Assembly (NCBI GenBank): GCA_031841125.1
Contig: CM063107.1
Location: 62,197,814 to 62,261,813 of the forward strand
DNA length: 64,000 bases
Origin: Acanthococcus lagerstroemiae
Lineage: Eukaryota > Arthropoda > Insecta > Hemiptera > Eriococcidae
Direction: 5' to 3'
In this document: positions 47,101 to 55,839 of the stretch, one piece after another
Layout of the letters: each line of letters begins with the position of its first letter
Position numbering within the stretch: the stretch's first letter is position 1
Notes under the pieces: generated by a model
The model's database searches: none
Seen by the model: the letters and a program-made list of their open reading frames with translations, nothing else
What the model was told of the DNA's origin: nothing
Made by a program: the position numbers and the translations under genes

Positions 47101-50100
47101 ACCGCTCTCGCCACGGATCCAAACTTGATTCGAATTCCATCCGTCCAGCGTGTGGGTGACCGGCCTCTTCCTCGGTTTCCTTGTGTCTTCCCGAGCAATA
47201 TTGTTCTCTCCAAATTTTCTCCGCTTCGCCTGGCAATGTGTCCAAAGAACTGATGAATCCGTTGTTCACACAGTTTGTCCAGCTGTTCGGTTCTTCCACT
47301 TCCTCCCGTATTGACAAGTTGGTTCTATGTTCCGTTCACGACACCCGCATCATTCGTCGCCATAGCCACATTTCAAAGGCGTTAATCCGCTGTCTATCCA
47401 CTTCTTTGAGAGTCCATGTTTCTGCAGCATACATAAATATCGGCAGTATAAGCGTTTTTATAAGCTTCTTCCTCAGGTGTCGCCATACATCCATCCACAC
47501 CATTACCTTACTTGCATGTGATATTATGGCTATTGTGCGGTGATTGGCACATATCCTATTGTTCCCTTTCTTGTGTATGGGTATCAATATTGACTTGACC
47601 CAACAATCTGGCCAGTCTCTTGTGTGCCACACATGATTGCACATTTGCCGTAGGACGATCTCTGCTTCTTTCCCTAGGGCCTTTATCATTTCCGCCTCTA
47701 TACCGTCTGCGTCTGGTGCCTTCCAGTTCTTTAAGCTCTTGATTGCGGCTCTGACTTCCTCTATGATAATCGCGGGTTCTGTCTATTTCTCTCGAGATAG
47801 TGATCTTCGGAGCACAGTTATCTATGTTCTTTTCTTCGTCCCGGTATAGTTCCTCGCAGTAGTCCTTTCAGATGTTTAGGACACTCGCTTTGTCCCATAC
47901 CACTGTGCCATCCGCATTCCTGACCTCACATCTCTGCGGTTTGAAGTTTCAGGAGAGTTGGCTTATTTTCTTATATAAGCTTTTTGTCTCTCCTCTATTT
48001 GCACTGTCCTGTATTTCTTGGCATCTTTGGTCCACAAATTCGGCGCGATCTTCTCGACATGCCTTCTGTACTCTTCGATTTAAGTTCTCTGTACTCTTCT
48101 GCATTGCCTCTTAATTTGGGATCCCTCTGTAGCTCAATGAGGTCCAGAGTGCTCTCGATTATCCAGAGTTGATGCTTCTTCCTCATTTTCAGTCTCTGTG
48201 CTTTTCTATATGGCCCTTTTCATCTGTTCCCATACCACTAGTGGGTCCATTTCTCTCCTTCCAGCCATGGTTGTGAGTACTTCGCTTCTTATCTTTTGGC
48301 GTTCGGCGTGTTTCTGCGTAGGCGTGTCCTAAATCCTGCGATCTGACCCCATATCTGCTTCCGGATAGGTCGGTCTTGACTATATGGATTGAGTATTCCC
48401 AGCGTTTTTGCTCCGTGATGTAATCTACCTGATTCCTTGTTTCTCCATTGGGTGCTTGCCAGGTGTACAGTCTTCTCTCATGCTGCTTGAACCATGTGTT
48501 TGCCATGACCATATTCTGTTCAGCCGCAAATTGTAGCAGGTTCTCTCCACGTTCATTCCGAGTACCCAGCCCGTAGCAGCCGACCTATACTCGTCTCCCA
48601 ATATCAGCTATTTCGTGTTTCGTGTTTTCATCTCATCCTGTTCGCAAGAATTTGAAAATCGGCACGAATAGACGCGAAAATGAAAAAATATTCGGTCTAG
48701 CTCCTCTCCCCAGTGTAAAAATTTTTTTGGGAAAGTCGTAATGAAACGAAAGTTCTAAAACCAGAACATTCTACCATCGAGTTTTTCTTCGGCTCCCCTC
48801 TCCTTCGCAAATGTAGATAAGGGTGAATGAAAGGGACTTCCGAGATTTTGGGGAAAGAGTAACTAATCCACAAAATTTGAAGAAAAAAAATCTAAAAACC
48901 GCATAATAATTATTATCGCGTTACGAAAGAATCCATTGTTTTCAAATACATGTCCTTATGTTGTACCTGTCGATACTCTTAAATTGAAGCCTCTTCCGCT
49001 TCCCCTGATGCCATAATTTCCCAGATTCCAACCACCTTTTTATCTTCATAGCATTTGTCGTTAGATATGCTGCAGCTTTTACACCTGGGTTCCAGAATTT
49101 ATTTTAATAGTTATTTTCTCTCCCCCCAAACCATTCAGGTTCCACGAAGGAAAGGCTAATTCCGGTTACTCTAGTTTTCCTCAAGTTTCAAATTCTGTAC
49201 AAGATTCTAAAGTCAATTTTTTGGACAGGATAGCCAACCTAGCTCCGAGTCGCTGATTTCGAATATCGCCTCATATTTTTATCCAATCCCTTTTCAGAGC
49301 ACTGTTGTAATACTAATTCAGCTTCTCCGGCGAAAAATTGCACGAAGTATCGAAATAGGGGTGGTTTCATGTCACTGATTTCGAATATCGCTTCCAATTT
49401 TTAGTTTGGACCAAATTTAAGCTCCTGCACTTTTTCAGTTGAGAAATTTTTACGACGTTATTTTTTACTAGCAACACTTTGAATAAATAAAACTGTATTT
49501 TTACCCTATTCGGTGGCTTTAATTAGAAAGGGTGAATTCCGAGTCCACCGTTGCTTGTCCTACGCTCTTGCTACCTCACTGGTCGCACCAGGAGGAATAG
49601 GGTCCAAAAATTACCCCTGAAATCGAATGCAGCGACCTCAAAAACCTATAAACTAATTTTGGAATATTATTCTTCCATACCCCCCCCTCACCCGCCACGA
49701 TCGGCATTAAGTCACGAAAAAAAATCCATGAAATCGTTAATTGACATCGCACCACGCTGCACCCCATAGAGCGCGTTTTCATTTCCATCATTACATTTTT
49801 ACACCCCTTCTGCCACAGCCTCATAAGTACGCGGTAGTAAAAAAAAGTTTGTGAAGTGATTGACGATATTCGTCACTCACAATGTTCGAAAAAATTTGAC
49901 CGCCCCCCCTCCCCTTTGCATGTGTAATTTGTATTTGTAGGGTCTGGAAAACTGGAAAAATTAGCCTGGAAAACCTGGAAATGTTAGGGAAAATCATTTC
50001 CGAACAAGAATGGACACCCTGTTTAGGAAATTGCACTAAACCATAGACATGAAACCTCTCCCCTGGAAAAAAGAAAATCTACAGAAGACAGGAAAACTTA

Positions 50101-53100
50101 ATCTTGAAAATGTGGTATGTAATGGAAATGGGGAAAGAGAAAAAAATTCTAGGAATCAGTAGATAAGGATGTATAGAAACAGTTCTGACAGATTCGCACT
50201 CCTTAGGTAACTCTCTGACGTCGTTGAGACCACAAAAATATCAAAATACTGTTTACTCCTAAGAATTATGTGTTAAAGTGTTGTATTTGGAGTCATTTTT
50301 GACCCCCTATCCCCACACCGTTTCAGAGGACTTTAAAACAAGTACAAAAAATTGCAAGAAACCAGTTTCTCGTGAAATTTCGTGTAGATTAGTTTTACCA
50401 TTCACACTTTTGCAATACGACTTACGATTGCGAAGTTATTGATTTAAACCTGAGGAAGGGGAACGTATAACCCCCGAGGAGCTTAATGTAGTGTCCGGAA
50501 TTGGCAACATATCTTAAAACATTCCTTATGGTCTTAAGGATAAATGTGTTAAGTGGCACCTTTGCATTAAGAAACTGCAGGACACATTCAACTAGCATCC
50601 GGACTATATCAGGCATAGCAACCGAGATATTTGAGTGCAAGGGTTCCTACGGTCTACAGCGATAATGCATTTCCTAAACAATTTTTCCTGTTTCCTGAAA
50701 AACTGAATTTTTGGACATAGCCATTTTCAAAAAATTACAATATCATTTCTCTTTCTCAATGTCATTAAAAGTAAAGTAAACAAAAATAGCAAGCGAGCAT
50801 CAGATAATTCTGTATTTTCTATTTAAAGGGAGGGGAAGGAGCGAACTGAGTTACCAGAGGAGTATAACGTTTTCCATTTGCAACGTTCTAGTTACCGCCC
50901 CAAGTGTGAACTTCAGTCCTACGTACATTCAATTTTGGCTTATTCACCTTAAGAAAATATAAAAACGTTAAGAGCATGTATGATTTTCAGACACTACCCC
51001 ACGACCTTACACGATTGGACAATTTTTTGGTACAATTTAATCATACAAGTTTTTGTAATTTCACGACATGCCATCAACGTTTTGCTTGTCTGGTGAAAAG
51101 GGGAACAGCAACATGAAAGTTTCCGCAGGAAATAGGAACCATTTCGTAAACGTCCTAGTGTCAGTGGTATCTGCAGAATTTCGAGGTGGAAGTAGAATTA
51201 CAACAACGAATAGAACTCTGCCTTTGCTAAGTGTAAGCTTGAGTAAAAAGGGAAAAAAAATCTATCTAAATGACGGCTATTTACAATGACGAAAGTTTCG
51301 AACCCCGGGCATACATCGAGAAGTAGGAAACGTCGTTAGGGTTGATAATAAAAGATGTAAGGGTAGATAAAAATCGGAATTGTTACTCGTACTACACGAG
51401 TATATTTTTTAGTCAGTTTTTTAGAATGCAGAATAATTTGAAAACGGTGGCGGGTAGGTATGCGAATCGACGAAAAGTATTCGAAACCGTGTTCGGTTTT
51501 CGTTACACGAGAATGTATTTTAAGGAAAATAACGATACTTATCTGATTCAGCGTTTTCCGAACTGATTTTCCTTACCCTGATGAGGTCATGTTAACTTTG
51601 GCGCGTATACGTGTGGCTGTAGAGGTACCTTTAAGATAAATTACATGCTCGTTTTGCGCGCTGCGACTAATTTCAAAAGCTCGCGTTTACACGTTTTTAT
51701 CAAATCGGTATTTTTGCGTTTTTGCCAAGCGAAGACGATGATTCGTTTACCATGTAGTGCCCCTTTAAACTTCTTTTTCTATGATCTTCTGGCAGTGTCT
51801 AAAAGGAGAGGGACGTTCGCGGTAATTGTGTCATGAAGTTTCCGCGTCGATTTTCAAAATTAATTTCGTTTCGAAAAATGGCAAGACTGTTTGGCGGGTG
51901 TGAAAACGTAATTCAAAAAAAAAAAAAGATTTCGTCGTCCTAAATACTATGCAATGGTCACCTCTCAAGACATTTCTGTTTGGATTGGGTGTCAGAGGGG
52001 CCCTTGACCCTTGGCACACCCTGTTCGAGCGTAAGGCCCGGGAGCAGAAGAGGCGCGGAACGGTAGATCGAACCCAGCAACGACAGCGGCACCGATGCCG
52101 GCGCGATCGACCGTCTCGCGTGGGACACCTTGGTTCCGGTAATACTGGAGAGCAAATGCAGATGGAACCGGGTGTCGGCCTTTGTCTCGACAATCATGAA
52201 GAAGAAGATACATGGAGACGGAATGGTGAAGCAGAGAGCCGACTAACGAAGCTCGGCCCACACTAGACACAACGACTCTGTACCGTCCTAGAGCTGCTGC
52301 AGGCACCCTGACAGGGTTCAACCCACCGTCACTATTCCTTCGGAGGGACGTACCGAAGAGTTTTTTCTGAGGGGGGGGGGGGAATAGTGAACGTCCCAAA
52401 TGACTCAACTCAAAATTCCCAAGTATTAAAATTTTTTTATATTAGCTTTAAAAAAAACTTTTGACTTGTTGGATTTTCCCAACTTTTGATCCATCTACTA
52501 AAATTTTCCGACTCCGGTGCAGGCTTCCGTGGCCTCATTATTTTCGTCCCTGACTGAAATGGTAAATTTTCCCAATGCTGAGTGTGAAATTTCTACACGG
52601 GGTAAGCTGCTCCCTATGCCCCATCGGTGCGTCCCTGTTCCTGCGTCACGACACATATCATGATGAAGAGGTGAAGGGTGAAGGAAGGAAGCGCAGTCCG
52701 GCTGCGGTGCATCCGAATTCCGGGTTAACGCAGGGTGCGCGTTGCCTCAGTAAGGTGTCCCATAGTGTTCCTGGCAGGACGGTGCGGATCCAAAGAAAGG
52801 AGAGGCGAAATAGAGACCTAGATCAGCCGCAAGACGTCCCTCTGGTTACCGATGCGATACTCGAAAGGGTAGTTTCCGGAGCCAGGGGTGCCATGTTTGA
52901 GGAGCCACATTGGCATGCGTGCATCGCCAGACGCTCCGCCTATGAGTCGGAGAAATCAAGCATGCAATAACTGAACGAAGATGAAACCACCCGTCACGAT
53001 AGCGGTAAACGACATCATTAAGTAAGCTTAAAATTAGCCATGAAAACGGCAACCGAAATTTGCTCAATTTTTGAAAAAAGGAAATAATCATTAATTACTT

Positions 53101-55388
53101 CCTATTTTTCCTCTTCTGAAAAAAACGAAACGTTTGTCGTGTTCGACATCAGAGGGGTTTGCAACTTGTTCCGGCTAACCCAAGGTTATAGCCTCTGAAT
53201 GCAAAGTTCAAAAGAATAACTTTCCAATTACGGGAATTTTTCATCACAACGGAAGCGAGAACGTTTCAAAGTGGCTACGGCTTCCAAAAATTAGAACTCC
53301 CTGAATGCTGCTGAAGACTTCTAGAGATTTCTTTAATACTCGCGAATACTCTGCGAGACTGGTAACGACTGTACCAGACTCATTGCAAACTCTTCCACAA
53401 CAATGTGACACTATTAAAACCCATTCAAAGCTTATTAAGACTATTTAGGAAACTTTTAGACATACTCAAGGCTCAATTAAGGTGCTTCCAGTTTTACTTC
53501 AGAATTTAACAGCTTCTACAAGACTTACTGAGACTCTTTCAGACTAGTTTAAGATTCCTTAACGCTCGGTTAAGACTCTTCCGGACTAGATAAAAGACTT
53601 GATCAAAACTTCTCGAAACCTGCTAGGCTCAATTCAGTTATTTTAAGAGTCATCAAGAATATTTCAGATTTCGCACAACTTAATAAGATTAGTATCATAC
53701 TTTTCCAAACATTTTCAAGACTCTTCACGCTGGGTTAGGACATGTTTAAAACAATTTAAATCTCATCCTAGGCTTGTTCAATTTTTTTTTTGTACTGTTT
53801 AATGTTCTCCCAGGATCTCTTACGCCAGTCCAAATTTTTCCAAATTTATTTACGACACGTTAGTAATTTTCAAAATTCTTTCAAGCGGTATCAAAACTGT
53901 TTCCGACTTTTATACGAGTCTGAGGCAAATGTTGCGTTTTTGGTCCAAATTATCTTCATTTCTTAATTATTTGGTTGGTCCCCGCTAGAAAACCGACCTA
54001 CGTAATCGAAAAATATTTGTCTCATGTAGAAAATGTTTCGTTTCTTGACTCAACAATCGACATTTTCCCGACAGAACATGGGACACAATGACATTGCAAG
54101 AGAGACTTAAAAAGTGACCGGAATGTAAATTGATTTTAGGTATTTTTTTTGGACCTTTCTGTAGTATTTACTATGTTCTGTCGGGAAGGTATCGATATTA
54201 TATTGAATTTTTTGTATGTTTGCTAAAAATTGGTCCTATCTGTTCTTTGAAAAGAATCGAAGTGTTTGATAGATGACTCGAAACCCAGTGAGGCATGTTG
54301 ACCATTAAAAAATTGTCAAGATAGGGAAACAGTCAGATAGTTTGCTGAAGTCTGTTAGGCCCTCACAATACAAGGCTGCCGAGCAGAGTAAAGAAGAGGT
54401 TTAACACGAGTTAAGCAAGTGTCGGTAAAGAGCTTTGGTCGTGAATCGTTTAGGCGGGCAAAGCCTTCTTCATGATGTCTAATGTCACAAACATCATTTG
54501 GTGAATTCCATAGAAGGTATTCAAACGGAGGGAGGGCTACGAAATAGGGTGTAAACGGACTCTTACACGTGTGAGCCAAAATACCTCAGAAGTCTTAGAA
54601 CACTACGACCTACTTCGCTTCTTGTACATACCCTTTTTCGTCGTACAATAACAAAATGAAACAACTTTAATTACCAATTTGTTTTCTTAATATATTTTTA
54701 CAGAACAAACTGAAAACGCCAAAAAATCGCATGCCCATGCAATCGGACGCTACTGAGCGACGGTCAGCATTCAGCGTTCGCGTTTTAATGAAAGAATTTT
54801 GCATCGAATTTTTGAATGGAGCTTACAACAGTTTAATGCACTACATCAGGGTAAATATTAGATTTATTCGACGACTAACTGAAATAAAAATATGGCACGG
54901 TTAAATTTAAGCCCATTTTGCTTTATCGAAGCACATAAATTTTGCACGAATGAATTTTCGGTTCATCAATGTTTTCGATATTAAATGCGGGGGAAAAAAG
55001 CGCGGAATATTTACTCGCAAACGTAGCGATTCAAAAGCGATTATTCTTTTACGTATAAACAGAACTTTTATCCGGTATTATGAAAAATATGTACTGCGAA
55101 AATGAATGTTGACTTTACTTCTGGGTGCAGATTTTTGAAAATTCGCCGTATTCTTTACTACCTGCAGTTATACAACTTCGTTAATTGAAACTTTTTTTTT
55201 TTTTCTTTCTTCAAATTTACGTTGTTTTATATTTTTCCGCTTCTATGACTCATTATGCTGGTCTGCTTGTTACAGGAAATGTTTCACCGAGGAAAAGCGC
55301 AATCCAACGACGAATCGTATTATTTCTGGGCGATGAGATTCTTCATGGAGTTCAACCGGTACTACAAGTTTGAAGTGAAATTAATAAG
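29071..55388 (+). CDS. timeout: timeout / TIMELESS ortholog, N-terminal part (9 exons; gene continues past the window)
   Basis: The nine coding exons join in phase into about 400 residues with no stop. In the known family the protein works with TIPIN in the nuclear fork-protection complex that stabilises stalled replication forks. The sequence follows the TIMELESS N-terminal domain in order: 'LTATCNALGY', 'IKFLRRDDETHEIRRRLGAA', 'LLVNLTTPALLL', 'RILILVRNVLHVPSD', 'HVLEIVSLMLRDQN', a charged coiled-coil stretch rich in K/E/R, 'HSRFGGTFVVRGVKS' and 'YYFWAMRFFMEFNRYYKFE'. The HSRFGG segment and the VLHVPSD context mark the timeout/vertebrate type rather than the circadian Drosophila TIM paralog. 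Vertebrate TIMELESS has about 1,200 residues, so roughly two thirds are missing to the right. Introns 5, 6 and 7 are 4.5, 8.5 and 10.4 kb and full of LINE and DNA-transposon relics. Confidence 0.93.
29283..29436 (+). CDS. timeout: timeout exon 2
   Basis: Acceptor ctgtag, donor GTAACG. It encodes EAIRELIKFLRRDDE through DLLLR and ends in phase 2. Confidence 0.93.
29744..29924 (+). CDS. timeout: timeout exon 3
   Basis: Acceptor tttcag, and a non-optimal donor GTTAGA chosen because it alone restores phase with exon 4. It encodes LLVNLTTPALLLYNEELP through KLSKLLQM. Without splicing here the frame would stop at 29937-29939. Confidence 0.9.
30215..30330 (+). mobile_element. RTE-like LINE 3' terminus in timeout intron 3
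   Basis: The + strand reads KELAQDREQWRAASSRS then a stop, followed soon by an (atc)n microsatellite at 30308-30322. 'LAxDRxxWR' followed by a short microsatellite is the usual 3' terminus of RTE elements. Only about 100 bp remain. Confidence 0.7.
30346..30480 (+). CDS. timeout: timeout exon 4
   Basis: Phase 0 at both ends, 45 codons, acceptor tttcag, donor GTATGT. It encodes EWSDRGEEK, RILILVRNVLHVPSD and ANTHDQ. Confidence 0.94.
30895..30990 (+). CDS. timeout: timeout exon 5
   Basis: Phase 0, 32 codons, acceptor cacag, donor GTAAGA. It encodes VIWALQEGGMINLISYIA through FHVLE and joins exon 6 (IVSLMLRDQN) after a 4.5-kb intron. Confidence 0.94.
30991..32570. other. timeout intron 5, left part
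   Basis: AT-rich intronic DNA with no element or coding signal recognised before the R1-like relic. Confidence 0.55.
32575..33860 (-). pseudogene. R1-like LINE relic antisense in timeout intron 5
   Basis: Reading leftward from 33850: 'GLCLALQKTEAVQFTKRRKY' and 'LKYQGLWFDGNLSFRE' (RT thumb), 'SRLMANLSGHRES', then in shifted frames 'SGHGCFDTYLHRM' and 'ECTHCGRGAEDTPWH', closely matching the reference copy at 10842-11952. The 3' untranslated part continues to about 32578 and then stops, missing the last ~150 bp that the other copies keep. Frameshifts and stops make it non-functional. Confidence 0.85.
33861..35290 (-). pseudogene. Second R1/I-like LINE RT relic antisense in timeout intron 5
   Basis: Reading leftward: 'GFRAHRSTEDTVVATVAII' (RT fingers), 'AVLSLDIRGAVG' (decayed palm motif A), 'CPQGYVLRPVLWN' (motif B), 'VQAYVDDTLPV' (the Y-A/V-DD catalytic box, with A changed to V), 'KGLELNASKMKAAVV' and a thumb ending 'LPGKFQIVAEATAEDSDR'. 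The protein differs from the neighbouring R1-like family, so this is a different element. A ~20-bp sequence (tatctagaacttgccgg / tatctggaacttgccgg) is repeated about 47 bp apart near 33974 and 34020. Confidence 0.8.
35504..35667 (+). CDS. timeout: timeout exon 6
   Basis: Acceptor ttgcag, donor GTAATG, ending in phase 2. It encodes IVSLMLRDQNAEELA and a charged helical stretch (RKKEMEDRQKKMKKLIAA) that precedes HSRFGG in the family. Confidence 0.93.
35668..37239. other. timeout intron 6, left part
   Basis: No element recognised. Short open frames show no motif. Confidence 0.5.
37240..38175 (-). other. Possible LTR-like segment with adjacent decayed reading frames
   Basis: On the - strand a TATATAAC box lies near 37615 and polyadenylation-type AATAAA words near 37395-37405, with downstream reading frames of 60-145 codons at 37638-38169 that match no family I recognise. 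The arrangement resembles an LTR end, but no second LTR, primer-binding site or retroviral-type domain was found. Confidence 0.25.
37644..37693. other. Two competing hairpins
   Basis: GTGTCTCCGC (37647-37656) pairs perfectly with GCGGAGACAC (37684-37693). The overlapping ATGGTGTCTCC (37644-37654) can instead pair imperfectly with GGAGATGTCACCAT just downstream. The two folds exclude each other. A function is not implied. Confidence 0.45.
38180..39960 (-). pseudogene. LINE relic with RT and RNase H, interrupted by a SINE
   Basis: Reading leftward: RT fingers 'YRASRLVESS' / 'ITAIERRMTSGSYALATF' (split by the SINE), 'QGAFDAISHELIETALRE' (palm), decayed 'SDSPQGGNCSP' (motif B), 'KVKYLGVFLDKEL' (thumb), 'TGAMRTMAAETLKRLLNLP', then RNase H 'AIKALSAHQTTSLAV', 'VTILWTAGHKGT' and 'GNMNADKLAKEDMKK'. 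The order RT-thumb-RNase H is that of an I/jockey-group element. Several frameshifts and stops are present. It lies antisense in timeout intron 6. Confidence 0.82.
39609..39852 (-). mobile_element. tRNA-derived SINE with perfect 14-bp TSD, nested in the LINE
   Basis: GGAGTGATGACTCT occurs at 39609-39622 and 39839-39852. The 216-bp insert (39623-39838) reads on the - strand as a tRNA-like head with A box TGGCCGAGTGG (39827-39817) and B box GAGTTCGAGCC (39784-39774), then a unique body, then a tail containing 'aatgctcgaaagggcg'. The head has a possible CAA anticodon, so a Leu-type origin is plausible. Removing the SINE and one TSD restores the LINE reading frame through the RT fingers. The tail resembles the R1-like 3' end of this genome. 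Confidence 0.92.
40125..40440. repeat. Two direct copies of an ~85-bp repeat
   Basis: 'tttgcagtgccctctgaagg' with 'gctaattctttcattc' at about 40125-40210 recurs as 'tttgcactgccctctagagg' with 'gccaattctttcattcc' at about 40358-40440. Confidence 0.7.
40447..41080 (-). pseudogene. Decayed gene fragment of an uncharacterised 'HAFSGCD' protein family
   Basis: An open frame (41005-40460) encodes 'FIHAFSGCDSTSAFFRHK', 'LNSLRYQLFAKAGAKTNFNL' and 'LPPTADAARLHS'. A shift near 40590 then leads to 'LRTYYQVQKWMGQDLSPTQW'. I recall similar sequence from large uncharacterised invertebrate proteins that often occur in many copies and may be transposon-linked, but I cannot name a function. The frameshift after the conserved LPPT motif indicates a pseudogene. 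It is antisense in timeout intron 6. Confidence 0.6.
41090..42925. other. timeout intron 6, middle part
   Basis: No element or conserved gene recognised. A short GC-rich stretch (about 41150-41300) is unlike the AT-rich flanks but has no motif. Confidence 0.5.
42926..43332. mobile_element. Small hAT5-like element with 5-bp TSD AAATC
   Basis: AAATC occurs at 42926-42930 and 43328-43332. The 397-bp element (42931-43327) begins CAAGGTGTCTACAGG and ends TGTAGACACCTTG. Next to the termini are 'tttggaaaaagtcaggaat' blocks, one near each end and in the same orientation. It shares its design with 46581-50021 and 62087-62437. Confidence 0.82.
43333..44212. other. timeout intron 6, right part
   Basis: No recognised feature apart from a C run near 43520-43530. 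Confidence 0.5.
44213..44327 (+). CDS. timeout: timeout exon 7
   Basis: Acceptor ttgcag, donor GTAATA. Joined to exon 6 it reads AAR|HSRFGGTFVVRGVKSIS through PSFDRRK. HSRFGG is the most diagnostic motif of the family seen here. Confidence 0.94.
44500..44617 (-). mobile_element. R1-like LINE tail in timeout intron 7
   Basis: 'aagtggctccccaggc', 'tgcacccctggtatcgga' and 'cattcgagtatcgtatcag' match the inverse of the family's 3' tail. About 118 bp remain. No convincing TSD found. Confidence 0.75.
44618..45464. other. timeout intron 7, left part
   Basis: AT-rich DNA without recognised features. Confidence 0.5.
45465..46245 (+). mobile_element. hAT deletion derivative with perfect 8-bp TSD CTTATAAG
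   Basis: CTTATAAG occurs at 45465-45472 and 46238-46245. The 765-bp element (45473-46237) starts CAGAGCCCGGATT and ends AATCCGGGCTCTG. It keeps the 3' end of a transposase gene (45704-46153) but not the catalytic core, so it would need a transposase supplied from elsewhere. Confidence 0.92.
45704..46153 (+). pseudogene. hAT-type transposase C-terminal fragment
   Basis: The open frame reads 'FINSYLAFLPAAIYKLQTRG', 'HIEIVEDVRTRLRAIPG', 'YMTLRQLNDSL', 'YAPLTSVDVGRSFSDY' and 'FLQENIEKHLVVMYN'. The last two resemble the dimerisation-end motif (TSVDVERSFSxYK ... ENxxKHLVV) common in hAT-like transposases and their derivatives. The Glu expected before RSFS is Gly here and the following K/L/R stretch is shortened. 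The frame ends with a stop inside the element. The N-terminal DNA-binding and catalytic parts are missing. Confidence 0.75.
46250..46308 (-). repeat. Short interspersed repeat, inverted copy of 6937-6996
   Basis: 'gttaaccacagacca' and 'cacgggggtctgggcgagtc' are the inverse of 6937-6996. It begins 4 bp after the right TSD of the hAT derivative, probably by coincidence. Confidence 0.6.
46576..50026. mobile_element. 3.4-kb hAT5-like element with 5-bp TSD TTTAG
   Basis: TTTAG occurs at 46576-46580 and 50022-50026. The element (46581-50021) begins CAGGGTGTCCATTCT and ends AGAATGGACACCCTG. Next to both ends lie stretches of 'ctggaaaac', 'gtcaggga' and related words. A LINE relic occupies 47090-48540. 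No transposase was recognised in the remainder (48541-50000 is AT-rich), so the element may be non-autonomous and enlarged by insertions. Confidence 0.85.
47090..48540 (-). pseudogene. RTE/CFDP2-like LINE relic with in-frame RT deletion
   Basis: Reading leftward: endonuclease end 'FKQHERRLYTWQAPNGETRN' and 'QVDYITEQKRW'; a charged linker; RT fingers 'LRQMCNHVWHTRDWPDCW', 'ILIPIHKKGNNRICANHRTI' and 'AIISHASKVM'; then, in the same open frame, the C-terminal 'LILPIFMYAAETWTL' and 'RINAFEMWLWRRMMRVS', and finally 'FISSLDTLPG' in another frame. The RT palm with the catalytic YADD box is missing between 'SHASKVMV' and 'LRKKLIKTL', yet the frame stays open across the joint (47689-47336). Confidence 0.8.
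50027..51945. other. timeout intron 7, middle part
   Basis: AT-rich DNA with no recognised element. Open frames are short and without motifs. Confidence 0.5.
51949..52270 (+). pseudogene. R1-like LINE fragment (zinc region)
   Basis: In shifted frames it reads 'DPWHTLFERKAREQKRRGTV', then 'DTLVPVILESKCRWNRVSAF' and 'VSTIMKKK', corresponding to the reference copy's 'DTPWHMLFECDA', 'DTLVPEMLRSRSGWSQVSAF' and 'VSAIMRRK'. Part of the zinc knuckle is decayed. It may belong to the same insertion as the tail at 52600-52960. Confidence 0.78.
52271..52599. other. Spacer between two R1-like fragments
   Basis: It contains a G run at 52371-52381 and AT-rich DNA with no homology recognised. It either separates two insertions or is an insertion splitting one. 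Confidence 0.45.
52600..52960 (+). mobile_element. R1-like LINE 3' tail with the deletion junction seen at 21400
   Basis: 'atgaagaggtgaagggtgaa', 'gatgcgatactcgaaaggg', 'gtttccggagccaggggtg' and 'cattggcatgcgtgcatcgcc' follow the family tail. The ~40 bp before it resemble the sequence joining endonuclease to tail at 21360-21410 rather than the RT C-terminus of the copy at 10842-11952. Confidence 0.75.
52965..53279. other. No feature recognised
   Basis: AT-rich intronic DNA. Confidence 0.5.
53280..53760. repeat. Cryptic 'aagactctt' low-complexity stretch
   Basis: Words such as 'aagacttctagag', 'gagactctttcagact', 'aagactcttccggact' and 'aagactcttcacgctg' recur every 15-40 bp without a fixed period. 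Confidence 0.55.
54066..54187. repeat. Short inverted repeat pair, possible tiny MITE
   Basis: TTCCCGACAGAACATG (from about 54065) is matched by CTATGTTCTGTCGGGAA (to about 54187) with some 85 bp between. No clear target duplication was found. Confidence 0.5.
54704..54850 (+). CDS. timeout: timeout exon 8
   Basis: Phase 0, 49 codons, acceptor tacag, donor GTAAAT. It encodes NKLKTPKNRMPM, then RRSAFSVRVLMKEFCIEFL and NSLMHYIR, following the family pattern in which RRSALNVRLFLRDFCxEFL precedes the YYxWAxxFFMxFNR exon. Confidence 0.94.
55276..55388 (+). CDS. timeout: timeout exon 9 (last exon in the window)
   Basis: Acceptor tacag, strong donor GTAAGT, ending in phase 2. It encodes EMFHRGKAQSNDESYYFWA and MRFFMEFNRYYKFEVKLIR. 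The next conserved segment of the family was not found before 64000, so intron 9 exceeds 8.6 kb. Confidence 0.93.
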
Positions 55389-55839
55389 GTAAGTAACGCT
55401 TGAGAATACAGTACAGTTAACTTTACACAGAGCCCTTGAGAAAGAAGCTAGAGATTATGTATAATGTGTATCGCCGTGGTCGGGTTTCTAAAAATTTCAA
55501 GTTTTGAGGTGCAGAACTTCTCATTTTCTCATTTTTTATGTGCAATATCGTACGTAAAATTTGATTCCCCTTCGATAATATTGACCCGTCCTACAAGAGG
55601 GGAGCGAGAGGTTACAGTTTAACAGGATTCTTCTGAAAAACTCAATTTAGCTTGTTACTATAGCTGATAAGTAGACATTTGAAGGAAAAAGATGATGTTA
55701 TCTAGAATACTTGTTCTCTTTAACCTAAAAATGAGCTGGACAAACATTTTTTAGAGAAAAAATTACGTTTAAGAGGTGTGCAGGGGATTCCAAATTAGGA
55801 CTCTTGGGCATACAGTGATGAATCCTTCTAATGATAGTC

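Noticed and set aside
29071..55388. Possible assignment as the circadian clock gene timeless (Drosophila tim type)
   Set aside because: The sequence follows the timeout/vertebrate TIMELESS pattern (RNVLHVPSD, HVLEIVSLM, HSRFGG) and not the fly tim paralog.
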